Shown here: piece by piece, positions 44,891 through 55,104 of the stretch
How the letters are laid out: each line of letters starts with the position of its first letter
How positions within the stretch are numbered: position 1 is the first letter of the stretch
Source of the DNA: Bacteroidota bacterium
GTDB lineage: Bacteria > Bacteroidota > Bacteroidia > Bacteroidales > Prolixibacteraceae
DNA: 64,000 bases
Reading direction: 5' to 3'
Assembly: GCA_023251435.1 (NCBI GenBank)
Contig: JAHEYU010000031.1
Location: forward strand, 1-64,000
Position numbers and translations under genes: made by a program
Notes under the pieces: model-generated
What the model saw: only the letters and a program-made list of their open reading frames with translations
Databases searched by the model: none
What the model was told of the DNA's origin: nothing

Positions 44891-45928
44891 ATGCTGTCGT
44901 TTAATAGATTTAATTCGTATAAAATATTTTTAATTTGTCTGATCGGAATAGCTTCTGTATCGTGTAAAAGCTATTATACTACCCTAACTATTGAAGCTCC
45001 CAAACCAGCAAAGGACGAATTACCGGCTGACATACAGAGCCTTACTTTAATGAACCGAAGTATTACCAATCAGTTTGAGAATTATCAGGAAGATTCGCTG
45101 CAGGTGTATTTTTACAGACAAGGCTTTCAGCTTTCAAAAATAATTCTGGATATGACTGCTGCCGATACTACCATTCAGGCATTGGCTGCCTTGTTGTTCG
45201 AATCGGGTAGATACGATGTGGTTGTTCCGGTTCAGCGAAATTTGAAGAGAGAACTCTCATACGAATTTACCCCTGATACTTTGAGCAGTTTGCTGGTAAG
45301 TGGAATTTGCCGGAAATACAATACCGATGCATTGATGGTTTTAGAAAGATTCTCGACAAAAGTGATGACCGACTTTTCCGGAGAAAAATACAATGACCCA
45401 ACTTCAGGGGTAAATTATTCCTATTATGCTTCTATGGATTTGAAATACAATGCTTTTTTCAGGATTTATAAACCATTCCAAAAACCGATTGAAATTGAGC
45501 TCACTGATACAATTTATTGGGAAAGTGCTGATTACACCCAACAGAGGCTTTTTTCCAAATTGCCTTCAGTAAAACAAGCTCTTACCAATGCCGGTATTAA
45601 AATTGCGCTGGACGTTGATGGGAAAATTTCGCCTTCGTGGACTTCGGAAAAACGGGGTTACTTTTTATTTGACCCGAAAAACGACCAGGGTCAGCAATTA
45701 ATAAACGAAAACAAAACCGATGAAGCAGTCGCTTTTTGGGTGGAAAAGTCAAAATCGACCAACAAAAAAATAAGAGGGCGAGCCGAATACAATCTGGCAT
45801 TGGCAAGTGAATTGGAGGGGGACATTGATGGGGCAATCGAATGGGGATTGAAATCTTTCTATACTTATTATCAGTATCAAACCGAAGTATATCTCAAAAA
45901 GTTACAGGCATTAAAAAGAGTCGATTAA
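44891..45928 (+). CDS. Lipoprotein of the tandem paralogue set, copy 1 (DUF6340-like)
   Basis: 345 residues. The signal peptide ends in a lipobox (ASVSC), followed by KSYYTTLTIEAPKPAKDELP. The C-terminal part carries a TPR-like helical pair (AEYNLALASELEGDIDGAIEWG). It shares its layout with copies 2 and 3: a lipobox near residue 25, a P-A-K-x-x-L/P-P motif, and a final ..NLA.A.E..G. block. The fit is to a Bacteroidota-only lipoprotein family (DUF6340-like). Function unknown. It is 17 bases from the VWA-like gene and 21 from copy 2. Confidence 0.75.
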   Translation: MLSFNRFNSYKIFLICLIGIASVSCKSYYTTLTIEAPKPAKDELPADIQSLTLMNRSITNQFENYQEDSLQVYFYRQGFQLSKIILDMTAADTTIQALAALLFESGRYDVVVPVQRNLKRELSYEFTPDTLSSLLVSGICRKYNTDALMVLERFSTKVMTDFSGEKYNDPTSGVNYSYYASMDLKYNAFFRIYKPFQKPIEIELTDTIYWESADYTQQRLFSKLPSVKQALTNAGIKIALDVDGKISPSWTSEKRGYFLFDPKNDQGQQLINENKTDEAVAFWVEKSKSTNKKIRGRAEYNLALASELEGDIDGAIEWGLKSFYTYYQYQTEVYLKKLQALKRVD

Positions 45929-45949
45929 CTAACTAAACCCATCACTGCC

Positions 45950-46984
45950 ATGAAGAAAATAATAACAATATCTGGAATTATTTCGCTATTGTTTCTTAGT
46001 TCATGTGTAACCATCAACGAGTTCCCCATCGAGGTTTTTCAGCCCGCCAAAATTACTCTTCCGGCTGAAATCAAGAATGTTACTGTTGTTGCCCGAAATC
46101 TGAAGTATAACAATGATACGCTTCAGAATTACTATTCAAAAGATTTCAGGCGGATGCGTGATAAAACGCCGGTTAACATCGACAGCTTAACTGTTACTGC
46201 TTGTATTGATAGTTTAACTGCCAAATTACAGGCACAAAAACGATTTGAGAAAATAACTGCGTTGCCTGTTTCAAGCTTTCCGGTTAAATATGTAAAAAAC
46301 ATAAACCCACCTTCGAAAAATCTGATTCAGAAAATATCGTCAGACAGCAATGCCGATGCGCTGATTTTACTCGATATGTATTCAAGTTTTTACTCAGTGT
46401 ACTCCAACGCCGACAACGGCCGAAATGAAGCAAAAGTTGTAACTGCCAGTATATGGACTATTTATGATGCTTCGAAGCTTAAAATCATTAACCATACTTC
46501 GCTGGTTGACACTTTGTATTGGGATGGGCTGAATGAGTCTGACAGCTATTCTGCATCAAGAATTCCGAATAAAAATGCGGCTTTGAAAATTGCTGCGGGT
46601 TTGGCCGGATTAAGCTATTCGAAAAATATTGTTCCGAACTGGGCCACCGTTTACCGCAATACTTTATCGACCAATCAGGCTGATTTTAAGAAAGCTGCCG
46701 GACTTGCAAAAATGAACAAATGGGAAGAAGCATCAGTATTGTGGGAAAAATATACCGCGAGCAAGAATAAGCGTCAACAAATTCATGCGCTTTTTAATCT
46801 GGCAATTGCCAGCGAAATGGACGGCAATGTTGATACTGCCAGCGAATTGATATCCAAAGCCTCAAAAGTAAGTTCCTCTTCATTTTACGTCACCGAAAAC
46901 GAAATAATAAAGAAGTATTCTGCTGTTTTGGCTAAAAGAAAAATCGAATTGAAAAAGCTAAATTCAATCGATTATGACCTCTAA
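45950..46984 (+). CDS. Lipoprotein of the tandem paralogue set, copy 2
   Basis: 344 residues. The lipobox is FLSSC at about residue 18, then VTINEFPIEVFQPAKITLPA. The final block is ALFNLAIASEMDGNVDTASE. It is clearly paralogous to copies 1 and 3 by length, motif order and C-terminus, with low pairwise identity, so the triplication is old. Its 3' end overlaps the start of copy 3 by 11 bases. Confidence 0.75.
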   Translation: MKKIITISGIISLLFLSSCVTINEFPIEVFQPAKITLPAEIKNVTVVARNLKYNNDTLQNYYSKDFRRMRDKTPVNIDSLTVTACIDSLTAKLQAQKRFEKITALPVSSFPVKYVKNINPPSKNLIQKISSDSNADALILLDMYSSFYSVYSNADNGRNEAKVVTASIWTIYDASKLKIINHTSLVDTLYWDGLNESDSYSASRIPNKNAALKIAAGLAGLSYSKNIVPNWATVYRNTLSTNQADFKKAAGLAKMNKWEEASVLWEKYTASKNKRQQIHALFNLAIASEMDGNVDTASELISKASKVSSSSFYVTENEIIKKYSAVLAKRKIELKKLNSIDYDL

Positions 46985-48047
46985 ATTCTCCCTTATTCTA
47001 CTGATTGCAACTCTTGGTTTTTCATCTTGTGTAACTACCTATAACATGAGTTCTATTCAGGTCGAACTGTTAAAACCTGCAATATTTGCTATGCCCGATA
47101 ATATTGATACAATAGCGATTTTTAAACGCGATTTTTATCAATCGGATACTGCAAGGTTTTCTTATTTTGATGTTGACAAGAATAAAGAGATCAGTGATAC
47201 AAATATTCGATATAGCGACCTTTCGAATAAATGTACGACTGCATTGGCCGAATACCTTAATAGTGAGGGCTTTTTTGCAAAAGTGATCAATTACCAAGAT
47301 TCGATGAATCACCTTTTTTCGAATGCAGATAGCATATTTTGTTATCCGGGGTTGCATAAAAAAATAGGCGCCGACATTTTTGTTTTCCTTGATTATTTTA
47401 AATTGGAAGATGAATTAACAAATAATATTGATGTCTATTTTAAGCCGTATTTAGTCGATTTGTTTCCTGAATTTAAAAAGAGTTCGAAAATTGAAAGTGT
47501 AAAAGCAAACTTGTTATGGACAATCACCTTTAAGGGTGATACTGCTTTCTATATGATCCGGCAGCCAGACAATTTGCATTACGGAAACTCTGTTACTCCT
47601 GAACTTTTTGGAAACGACCAAAAACATTTGTTGTTATTGGAAAATATCTCTGCGTATCTGGGAAAGGATTTTGCATCAAGAATTATCCCTTCATGGCTGG
47701 AGGTTGAGCGTACTTATTACAAGTCGAACAATGTTGATATGCTGCAGGCTGAAGAATATTTTTTGAAAGGTGAATGGCTGAAAGCTGCTGAAATTTATAA
47801 CAGTGAAACCAAGAATAAAAACCGAAACATTGCTGCCAAAGCCAGATATAACATGGCCCTGGTTTGCGAAATGGAAGGAAAACCTGATGCAGCAATCGAT
47901 TGGTTGGTTCTTTCGTATTCTGCATATAAAAATAAAAATCCGAATATGGTGCATAAATCTAATTGTCAGCAGTATATAAATATACTGGCACTGCGAAAAA
48001 AGGAAATAGCACGGTTGGACAAGCAGGTTCGGAATCAGGAGATTTAA
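46974..48047 (+). CDS. Lipoprotein of the tandem paralogue set, copy 3
   Basis: 357 residues. The lipobox is GFSSC at about residue 18, then VTTYNMSSIQVELLKPAIFA. The C-terminal block is ARYNMALVCEMEGKPDAAID. It is the last gene of the four-gene operon beginning at 42747, and it is followed by a bidirectional terminator. Confidence 0.75.
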   Translation: MTSKFSLILLIATLGFSSCVTTYNMSSIQVELLKPAIFAMPDNIDTIAIFKRDFYQSDTARFSYFDVDKNKEISDTNIRYSDLSNKCTTALAEYLNSEGFFAKVINYQDSMNHLFSNADSIFCYPGLHKKIGADIFVFLDYFKLEDELTNNIDVYFKPYLVDLFPEFKKSSKIESVKANLLWTITFKGDTAFYMIRQPDNLHYGNSVTPELFGNDQKHLLLLENISAYLGKDFASRIIPSWLEVERTYYKSNNVDMLQAEEYFLKGEWLKAAEIYNSETKNKNRNIAAKARYNMALVCEMEGKPDAAIDWLVLSYSAYKNKNPNMVHKSNCQQYINILALRKKEIARLDKQVRNQEI

Positions 48048-48053
48048 TGATTT

Positions 48054-48080
48054 AGGCCCCAACTTAACTTGTTGGGGCCT
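48054..48080. terminator. Bidirectional terminator
   Basis: AGGCCCCAAC (48054-48063) pairs with GTTGGGGCCT (48071-48080). It lies seven bases after copy 3 and nine bases after the convergent gene at 48089. Confidence 0.82.
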
Positions 48081-48088
48081 GTAAATAA

Positions 48089-50272
48089 CTACATTTTCAA
48101 CATTAAATAGAAGGTTGAAAATGTGTATTCTTTCGTGCATCTTGTTGATATATTATCTAAATCAACCCAATTCATGGTCAATGTTCCTGTAATTGGGGTT
48201 TTGATGTTTATTAACCAGGTATCTTTCAGATTGAGTAAAACATCTGTCTTTGTTTCAAAAGCAAAAAATGGTTTTAGTTCATCACCTCCAAATTTTTCTT
48301 TTCTTTCCCATTTAAAATTCAGGGTAAATCGATAGATTCCAGGCGCTGTTGTTGGTGTTATTGTTCCCGATCCTTTACAGCTTTCTTCGCCAGAAGCCCA
48401 GGTTTTAAGCATATTGATATCTATAATACCACCTTTTGCTATTGTAACGGGAATATATAATTGATCTCCAGGAATGTATTCGTTTGGAACATTTGTCCAT
48501 TCACTAGGGCAAAAACGTTTAAAAGCTCCAACATACATCTGAAAATCACCTGTTGCAAACGGTGCATTTATTGGTTTTTTCATTTCGGCATCAATGGTTA
48601 CTTCAGAAGAGCTTAAATTGTTGGAATTGATAATCAGGAGGTGATAAACTGTTTTTTTTGCAAAGTCTAATTGGGTCACCATATCATTTATCAGTTCCTG
48701 AACTATGGTATTGTTTTGATCCAATAAATAAACATTGGCTGTCCCTTTATTCACGCTAAATTTCACATCAAGCTGTATATTTTCAGTATCGAAAAAATTA
48801 GATAGTCTGACAATCTTTGTTGATAAATAAGGCAAGGCTTGGTTCATTGATTTTTTCAGATCGTTTGATGCAAAAAAGATTTGACCGAAACAAGGGAATG
48901 CTGGAGTAGAGAGTTTTGACACTGACACAGGAGGATAAATAAGTAGCAATTCCGGATTTTTACACTCAGCAAGATATTTGACGTAGTTTTCGTATTCTTT
49001 CGAGATATCAGTAGATGGGATTTGCCTTTGAATTTCTTTGTTTAGAGAGTGACGATATAATAGTTGTAATGAAGGATCACCCAGATTTTTCATCATTTCA
49101 ATCAGATCAAGTTTTGTCCCGGGTCTTAACTTCGATAGGTAAAATAAGAAGTTCCCGGCAAGGTAATAAGCAGGATTGATAGAACAGTCATCCCACGATT
49201 TAACGAGATTGATATGTTGCTGAAATGTAGCATCGCCTCCCTCAAGTTTTTTTCGAAAATACATCATCGTTTCATAAGAAGTCCGATTTTTATACACAAT
49301 TGCATCGGCATTGGTGGCCATTGCTTCGAGCCACCACAGGTTTATCGTTCCGGCAAACAGAAAAGAATAGTACGAATCCTGTACCAAATGAAATAATTCG
49401 TGTGCTGTTGACATGCTGAGGTATTGCTCATCAGTTATATTTGAGCTTTCAATATCTTTTACAATTTTATTTGACAGGTATATACAACCTGAAAATTCAC
49501 CATAAATTCCATCTCCACCAGTATTTTTGATATAAACATTTATACGTTCAGGCACAGGAAGTTTATGTACTTTTCGATAGATACTGTCGGCATATTCCAG
49601 ATAATAAGCAGCATCCATCACATAATTTGGATAACCATCCTTATGCCAGGTCCTGGAAATCTTGTCATTATATTCAGTATTAACCGGAACAGCATGCGTT
49701 CCGCTCTTTACAAAATATATATTGTAATGCTTACTCAAATATTTGTCAGTATAAAAACCAGAAGTCAATCGTTCCAATAATCCAAGTGGAGTTAAATGCA
49801 TAGTTTCAAATTGAATCGTATTTTTAACGGTATCAACTTTTGTATTGGCGTATGCCGACCATATCTTAGCTTCTTTGTCGTAAAAGGCGCTTTGTAATTG
49901 CAGCCGTTTTTGCCGGTCTTTCTGATAGGTTGCATCAAGTGGGAAGGTTACTTTAAGCGGATTTTTAAATGTGGTTTGCCCTTCAATTACAATCTCATAA
50001 GCCGAAACCACTTTAAAAAAATCATCATTCGACTTGGGAATATCTGAACTTAATTCAGAAATACGGAGTTTCCCTGAAGCCAACAAAGTACTTGCAGGAA
50101 TTTCGATTGTAATTTTACCGGGAAGTGAAATGGTTTGATTGCTTGAAGAGGCTTCGACCGTTTGTTCCAGGAGAATTTGTTTGTCGCTTGATGAATCGGG
50201 AGTTTCATCCTTTCTACAATCGGCAAAGAACAACACAAAGATTACGAAAATGAGGCTTATATTCTTTTTCAT
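48089..50272 (-). CDS. Lipoprotein with ZU5-like and HExxH domains
   Basis: 727 residues. A lipobox FFADC is at about residue 19. Residues 40-165 resemble a ZU5-like sandwich (ISLPGKITIEIPASTLLASG). A zincin motif HELFH (291-295) is followed by WWLEAMATNADA, supplying the third ligand Glu (E316). The C-terminal 250 residues are beta-rich with no recognised family. It could be a surface-exposed metalloprotease. It resembles the 39679 gene only in the zincin motif pattern (HExxH, then W-x-x-E-x-M/D-A). It converges on the lipoprotein operon. No operon partner. Confidence 0.75.
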   Translation of the reverse strand: MKKNISLIFVIFVLFFADCRKDETPDSSSDKQILLEQTVEASSSNQTISLPGKITIEIPASTLLASGKLRISELSSDIPKSNDDFFKVVSAYEIVIEGQTTFKNPLKVTFPLDATYQKDRQKRLQLQSAFYDKEAKIWSAYANTKVDTVKNTIQFETMHLTPLGLLERLTSGFYTDKYLSKHYNIYFVKSGTHAVPVNTEYNDKISRTWHKDGYPNYVMDAAYYLEYADSIYRKVHKLPVPERINVYIKNTGGDGIYGEFSGCIYLSNKIVKDIESSNITDEQYLSMSTAHELFHLVQDSYYSFLFAGTINLWWLEAMATNADAIVYKNRTSYETMMYFRKKLEGGDATFQQHINLVKSWDDCSINPAYYLAGNFLFYLSKLRPGTKLDLIEMMKNLGDPSLQLLYRHSLNKEIQRQIPSTDISKEYENYVKYLAECKNPELLLIYPPVSVSKLSTPAFPCFGQIFFASNDLKKSMNQALPYLSTKIVRLSNFFDTENIQLDVKFSVNKGTANVYLLDQNNTIVQELINDMVTQLDFAKKTVYHLLIINSNNLSSSEVTIDAEMKKPINAPFATGDFQMYVGAFKRFCPSEWTNVPNEYIPGDQLYIPVTIAKGGIIDINMLKTWASGEESCKGSGTITPTTAPGIYRFTLNFKWERKEKFGGDELKPFFAFETKTDVLLNLKDTWLINIKTPITGTLTMNWVDLDNISTRCTKEYTFSTFYLMLKM

Positions 50273-50417
50273 AGACTTGGGTTAGGTTGATTATTGAACT
50301 GGTTTTGTTAAAGTTATGACATTATTTTCAATAAATTGCTGTTAAAACCGGTCATTGGAAGTGTTTTGTGTAAAAAATAGAAAGGAACCGAATTGATATT
50401 TTTTTCAAGGATAAAAG

Positions 50418-50449
50418 AAACCCCTGAAGTCAATTGATTTCAGGGGTTT
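50418..50449 (-). terminator. Terminator after lgt
   Basis: Arms 50418-50433 and 50434-50449 (AAACCCCTGAAGTCAA and its near-complement) form a stem with one mismatch and a tight loop. On the minus strand a T-rich run follows. Confidence 0.8.
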
Positions 50450-50463
50450 TAAAAAAAAAATAT

Positions 50464-51294
50464 TTATTTTCTAACGGATCTGATTTGATTTTGGTAAATC
50501 ACCGGCCCTTTTCGAATCGCCAGGATGATTAGTGTTATTCCGGTAATTACAAACGGAATACTTAGCCATTGTCCCATATTCAGGCTCATGGTTGCTTCAA
50601 AGGCTTCCTGGTCTTCCTTGATAAATTCGACGAAGAAACGTGCCGTAAATACCATGATAAAGAATACACCAACCAACATACCCTGGTAATCTTTGGCTTT
50701 TGTTCTCCAATACATGTAAAGCATCACCCCAAAAGTTACCAGGTAGCTCAAGGCTTCGTATATCTGTGTCGGATGTTTGGCCACGGTCTCATTATTCCTT
50801 TCGAATATAAATCCCCAGGGCAATGATGTTTGCATTCCGTAAATTTCTGAGTTCATTAAATTTCCGAATCTGATTAAGGCACCGACAAAAATACTAGGAA
50901 CCACTACCCTATCCAATACCCATAAAATTGATCGTTTCGAAACGTTACGGCTCCAGATGATCATAGCGATTATAATCCCAAGAACACCGCCATGACTGGC
51001 CAGCCCTCCCTGCCAAACATACAGTATTTCAACAGGATGCTGCGAATAGTAATCCCATCCGTAGAATAAAACATGGCCCAACCGCGCACCTAAAATGGTG
51101 GCAACAATTAAGTAAATAAACAGACTTTCGAGCCATTTCAAATCAATGTTCTCATGTTTGAACATCTTTTCACCGTGGTTATATCCGAAGAGGAATCCGA
51201 TTGCAAAAAGAAGTCCGTACCAACGAACATGAAGTGGTCCCAACGAGAAGATCTCGGGGCTTACGTTCCAATGAATAAAGGCCAGAATGTCCAT
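50464..51294 (-). CDS. lgt: Prolipoprotein diacylglyceryl transferase
   Basis: 276 residues, seven membrane segments. Family signature GALIRFGNLMNSEIYG is present, with HVRWYGLLFAIGFLFGY, catalytic-region ASHGGVLGI and PTQIYEAL. It transfers the diacylglyceryl group to the lipobox Cys in the inner membrane; the window has several lipoprotein substrates. It lies 25 bases downstream of secA and probably shares its transcript. Confidence 0.96.
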   Translation of the reverse strand: MDILAFIHWNVSPEIFSLGPLHVRWYGLLFAIGFLFGYNHGEKMFKHENIDLKWLESLFIYLIVATILGARLGHVLFYGWDYYSQHPVEILYVWQGGLASHGGVLGIIIAMIIWSRNVSKRSILWVLDRVVVPSIFVGALIRFGNLMNSEIYGMQTSLPWGFIFERNNETVAKHPTQIYEALSYLVTFGVMLYMYWRTKAKDYQGMLVGVFFIMVFTARFFVEFIKEDQEAFEATMSLNMGQWLSIPFVITGITLIILAIRKGPVIYQNQIRSVRK

Positions 51295-51319
51295 GCCAAT
51301 GATTTGTTTGGGTTATTAA

Positions 51320-54300
51320 TTAGTCCACCAAATCTTTACCGTGGCAAGATTTGAATTTTTTACCGCTTCCACATGGGCAGGGATCGTTGCGCCCTACTCT
51401 TTTCTCGACCCTCACAGGTTGATGTTGCTGTTCGCGGGGCGATTCCGGAGGACGTTGGCTCGACGATCCTGAAGGAGCTTCTGATTTCGAGGTTGACAAT
51501 TTGCTTAAATCAAGTCCTCTGCGCTCATGACCTTCGCGTACCTGTTGCGGATCGCTGATCGGGATATGCCCTTTGGCCAGAATCGAAACAATCTGCTTGT
51601 TTACCTTGGTAACCATGATCTTGAACAAATTGAACGATTCGAATTTGTAGATCAGCAGCGGATCTTTTTGCTCGTAAGTGGCATTCTGAACCGATTGCTT
51701 CAGGTCGTCCATTTCGCGCAATTGTTCTTTCCAGGCTTCGTCGATGGTAACAAGAACGGTTTGTTTCTGATAGGATTTGACCAGCTCTTTACCATGATTT
51801 TTATAAGCTTTTTCAAGATTGGTAACAATCTGGTAAATGTGTTTTCCGTCTGAAATAGGAACAACGATATTCTGGTAAAGATGAGATTTTTGCTCATAAA
51901 CATCGCGAATAACCGGATAAGCCTGATTGGCGATAATTTCGGTTCGGCGTGAATAGTTCGAAACCATTTCATGATAAACCTTGTCAACCAGTTCGTTCGA
52001 TTTAATTTTCTGGAATTCCTGCGCTGTAACGGGCGATTCCATCGACATCAGGCGGATCAGTTCCATGTTGAATTCGTCGAACATTCCATTTTCCTGATAT
52101 TCGTTCACAAGGTTTTCAATCACATCGTAAATTGTATTCAGGATATCGACTTCAACACGATCGCCATACAATGCATGACGGCGTTTTTTATAGATTACCT
52201 CACGCTGCGAGTTCATCACATCGTCGTATTCAAGCAAACGCTTACGAATTCCGAAGTTGTTTTCTTCCACTTTCCGCTGGGCGCGCTCAATGGATTTAGT
52301 AATCATCGAATGCTGAATCATTTCGCCTTCTTTCAGGCCAATTTTATCCATGATTCCGGTAATGCGGTCAGACCCAAACAGGCGCATCAAATCGTCTTCC
52401 AACGACACAAAGAATTGCGACGAACCCGGGTCTCCCTGTCGTCCGGCACGTCCGCGTAACTGGCGGTCAACGCGGCGCGACTCATGTCTTTCGGTACCAA
52501 TAATGGCCAAACCACCCAATGATTTCACTTCGGCAGTTAATTTAATGTCGGTACCACGGCCTGCCATATTGGTTGCAATGGTCACCATACCTCTCATACC
52601 TGCATCGGCAACAATTTCAGCTTCGCGGGCATGTAGTTTCGCGTTCAGCACATTGTGTTTAATGCCCCTCATTTTAAGGTACCGGCTTAGCAACTCCGAA
52701 ATTTCTACTGAAGTTGTTCCCACCAAAACCGGACGTCCCAGGTTGTTAAGTGCTACAATTTCTTCAACTACTGCATTATATTTTTCACGTTTGGTTTTAT
52801 ATACCATGTCTTCGCGATCGTCGCGAACTACTTTTCTATTGGTTGGAATTACCACCACATCAAGCTTGTAGATGTCCCACAACTCACCTGCCTCTGTTTC
52901 GGCAGTACCGGTCATACCGGCCAGCTTGTGGTACATTCTGAAATAATTCTGAAGGGTAATAGTTGCAAAAGTCTGTGTGGCTGCTTCAACTTTCACACGC
53001 TCCTTTGCTTCAATCGCCTGGTGCAACCCATCTGAATAACGACGGCCTTCCATGATACGGCCGGTTTGCTCATCCACAATTTTCACTTTGTTGTCAATTA
53101 CCACATATTCAACGTCTTTCTCAAACATTGCGTATGCTTTCAACAGTTGATTGATGGTATGAACGCGCTCTGATTTGATGGCATAATTCGTCAGCAACTC
53201 ATCTTTTTTCTCAAGAACCAGTTCCTTCGTTAGCGATTTATTATTCTCAATTTCAGCTATTTCAGAACCAACATCAGGTAAAACAAAGAAAGTAGGATCT
53301 TCAACATCATCCGAAATCAGATCAATACCTTTGTCAGTCAGCTCAACAGAATTCAATTTTTCTTCAATCACAAAAAACAGAGGATCGGTAATAATATGCA
53401 TAAGCTTATTATTATCCTGCATGTGAAAATTCTCTATTTTGGTCATCATGGTTTTAATTCCTTCTTCACTCAGGAATTTGATGATAGCCTTATTTTTGGG
53501 AAGACCTTTGTGCGCGCGAAGCAATAATATGGCGCCTTGTTCTTTTTCTTCCTTGGTTGCATTCGGATTGTTCAGTATTCTTTTTGCATCGGCCAGGCAT
53601 TGGTTAACCACGTTGCGCTGAGCGGCATACAGCTTTTCAACTTTGGGTTTCAGCTCTTCAAACTTCTGAATTTCGCCTTTCGGTATTGGACCCGAAATAA
53701 TCAAAGGCGTACGGGCGTCGTCAATTAAAACTGAATCGACCTCATCAACAATTGAATAATGATGTTTGCGCTGAACCAGATCGCGGGGATTGATGGCCAT
53801 ATTGTCGCGCAGGTAATCGAAACCAAATTCGTTATTGGTTCCGTAAGTAATATCGGCCATATATGCCTGTCGACGGCCTTCGGAGTTAGGCTGATGTTTG
53901 TCGATACAATCAACGCTCAATCCGTGGAATTCAAAGATCGGGCCCATCCATTCCGAGTCACGTTTCGACAGGTAGTCGTTTACCGTCACCAAATGGACAC
54001 CTTTTCTTGTCAATGCATTCAGGAAAACGGCAAGGGTTGCCACCAGTGTTTTTCCTTCACCGGTACCCATTTCCGCAACTTTTCCCTGATGCAACACAAT
54101 TCCACCGATCAGCTGTACGTCGTAATGAACCATTTCCCAGGTAATCTGGTTACCACCGGCCATCCACTTGTTAAACCAAACGGCGTTTTCACCTTCAATT
54201 ACAATACTGTTTCGGATTGCAGCAAGATCGCGGTCGAAATCGGTTGCTTTTACTACAACCTTTTCATTGTCATTAAACAGTTTTGCAGTTGCCTTAACAA

Positions 54301-54640
54301 CCGAAAATGCTATCGGAATTAGTTCGTTCAGTACTTCTTCGAGCTTGTCATCAATTTTCTCCTCAAGCTTGTCAATCTCCTGAAATATCTTTTCACTTTC
54401 CTGAATATCAACTGTTTCAACCAATTCTTTCAGTTCGCTAATCCTGTCTTCTTCAGGTTTAATTCTTTCCTGAATCAAAGCTTTTAAACGATCCGATTCG
54501 GCTCTCAGCTCATCGCTCGAAAGCAATTTTACACGTTCATATTCTTTTAATGTTTTCTGAAGGATCGGCGTGATCTCAACCATGTCTTTGTCAGCCTTGT
54601 TGCCGAGAAATTTGCCTAGAATTTTGTTTATAAATGCCAT
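51320..54640 (-). CDS. secA: Protein translocase ATPase SecA
   Basis: 1,106 residues, longer than the 901 of E. coli but normal for Bacteroidota. The Walker A region is [20 protein letters not shown], with [20 protein letters not shown] and [17 protein letters not shown]. The C-terminus ends in the zinc SEC-C motif [14 protein letters not shown]. It drives preprotein export through SecYEG. It is first of a secA-lgt pair and divergent from the Cys-rich small gene. The main insertion relative to E. coli is in the region about 335-500. Confidence 0.97.
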   Translation of the reverse strand: MAFINKILGKFLGNKADKDMVEITPILQKTLKEYERVKLLSSDELRAESDRLKALIQERIKPEEDRISELKELVETVDIQESEKIFQEIDKLEEKIDDKLEEVLNELIPIAFSVVKATAKLFNDNEKVVVKATDFDRDLAAIRNSIVIEGENAVWFNKWMAGGNQITWEMVHYDVQLIGGIVLHQGKVAEMGTGEGKTLVATLAVFLNALTRKGVHLVTVNDYLSKRDSEWMGPIFEFHGLSVDCIDKHQPNSEGRRQAYMADITYGTNNEFGFDYLRDNMAINPRDLVQRKHHYSIVDEVDSVLIDDARTPLIISGPIPKGEIQKFEELKPKVEKLYAAQRNVVNQCLADAKRILNNPNATKEEKEQGAILLLRAHKGLPKNKAIIKFLSEEGIKTMMTKIENFHMQDNNKLMHIITDPLFFVIEEKLNSVELTDKGIDLISDDVEDPTFFVLPDVGSEIAEIENNKSLTKELVLEKKDELLTNYAIKSERVHTINQLLKAYAMFEKDVEYVVIDNKVKIVDEQTGRIMEGRRYSDGLHQAIEAKERVKVEAATQTFATITLQNYFRMYHKLAGMTGTAETEAGELWDIYKLDVVVIPTNRKVVRDDREDMVYKTKREKYNAVVEEIVALNNLGRPVLVGTTSVEISELLSRYLKMRGIKHNVLNAKLHAREAEIVADAGMRGMVTIATNMAGRGTDIKLTAEVKSLGGLAIIGTERHESRRVDRQLRGRAGRQGDPGSSQFFVSLEDDLMRLFGSDRITGIMDKIGLKEGEMIQHSMITKSIERAQRKVEENNFGIRKRLLEYDDVMNSQREVIYKKRRHALYGDRVEVDILNTIYDVIENLVNEYQENGMFDEFNMELIRLMSMESPVTAQEFQKIKSNELVDKVYHEMVSNYSRRTEIIANQAYPVIRDVYEQKSHLYQNIVVPISDGKHIYQIVTNLEKAYKNHGKELVKSYQKQTVLVTIDEAWKEQLREMDDLKQSVQNATYEQKDPLLIYKFESFNLFKIMVTKVNKQIVSILAKGHIPISDPQQVREGHERRGLDLSKLSTSKSEAPSGSSSQRPPESPREQQHQPVRVEKRVGRNDPCPCGSGKKFKSCHGKDLVD

Positions 54641-54675
54641 TATCTGGGTTTTAATTGATCAAAAATTGAAAGTCA

Positions 54676-54683
54676 CAAATGTA
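54676..54683 (-). promoter_or_regulatory. Possible secA -7 box
   Basis: TACATTTG on the minus strand, 36 bases upstream of the secA ATG; no clear -33 element. Confidence 0.3.
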
Positions 54684-54850
54684 GTTATAATGTTTAAATC
54701 TGAAATTGGTTTTTACGATTATCGTGCCATGCACCAATTTGCAGAAAGATCGGCCATAATTGCTTTTTTGACGGAAATAACTGCCAATAAATCAGCTGAA
54801 AACTAAAATAACAAATGTTTTTTATGACAAAGGCATGGCCATAAGTGATT

Positions 54851-54880
54851 TTTGATAACCAAATTAAAAATTTACTTTTG
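54851..54880 (+). promoter_or_regulatory. Promoter of the Cys-rich small gene
   Basis: TTTG (54851-54854), 18-base spacer, TACTTTTG (TAnnTTTG, 54873-54880), 30 bases before the ATG at 54911. It is one of the best promoter matches in the window. Confidence 0.55.
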
Positions 54881-54910
54881 GTGCAAAATTCTACAATAAA
54901 CTCAAAATTA

Positions 54911-55093
54911 ATGGCTGATTTTTTGAATAGTTGTTTTGTTTGTGGTAAGGAAAACGATCCTCAAACCACAAAGAAAAACCAACAGCTGAACCTTCCGGTT
55001 TGTGATGATTGCTCTGGTACCGACGAAGAAAAAAAAGCGGTTAACGAGCTGACCGAAGGAATGGCTGATGGTTTTGTATGTGGGTGTATATAA
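54911..55093 (+). CDS. 60-residue Cys-rich protein
   Basis: 60 residues from the ATG at 54911; the upstream Met at 54845 is not favoured because the promoter lies between. Cys pairs: CFVCGKENDP and PVCDDCSGTDEE, then CGC at the end. The two CxxC pairs separated by about 20 residues look like a small zinc ribbon, although no named family is recognised. The acidic helical middle (TDEEKKAVNELTEG) is amphipathic. It has its own strong promoter and is divergent from secA. Function unknown. Confidence 0.75.
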   Translation: MADFLNSCFVCGKENDPQTTKKNQQLNLPVCDDCSGTDEEKKAVNELTEGMADGFVCGCI

Positions 55094-55104
55094 AAGACCT
55101 GACT

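Noticed and set aside
53759-54322. 187-residue plus-strand open frame inside secA
   Set aside because: It is the antisense of conserved SecA motifs; the translated product has no domain-like pattern.
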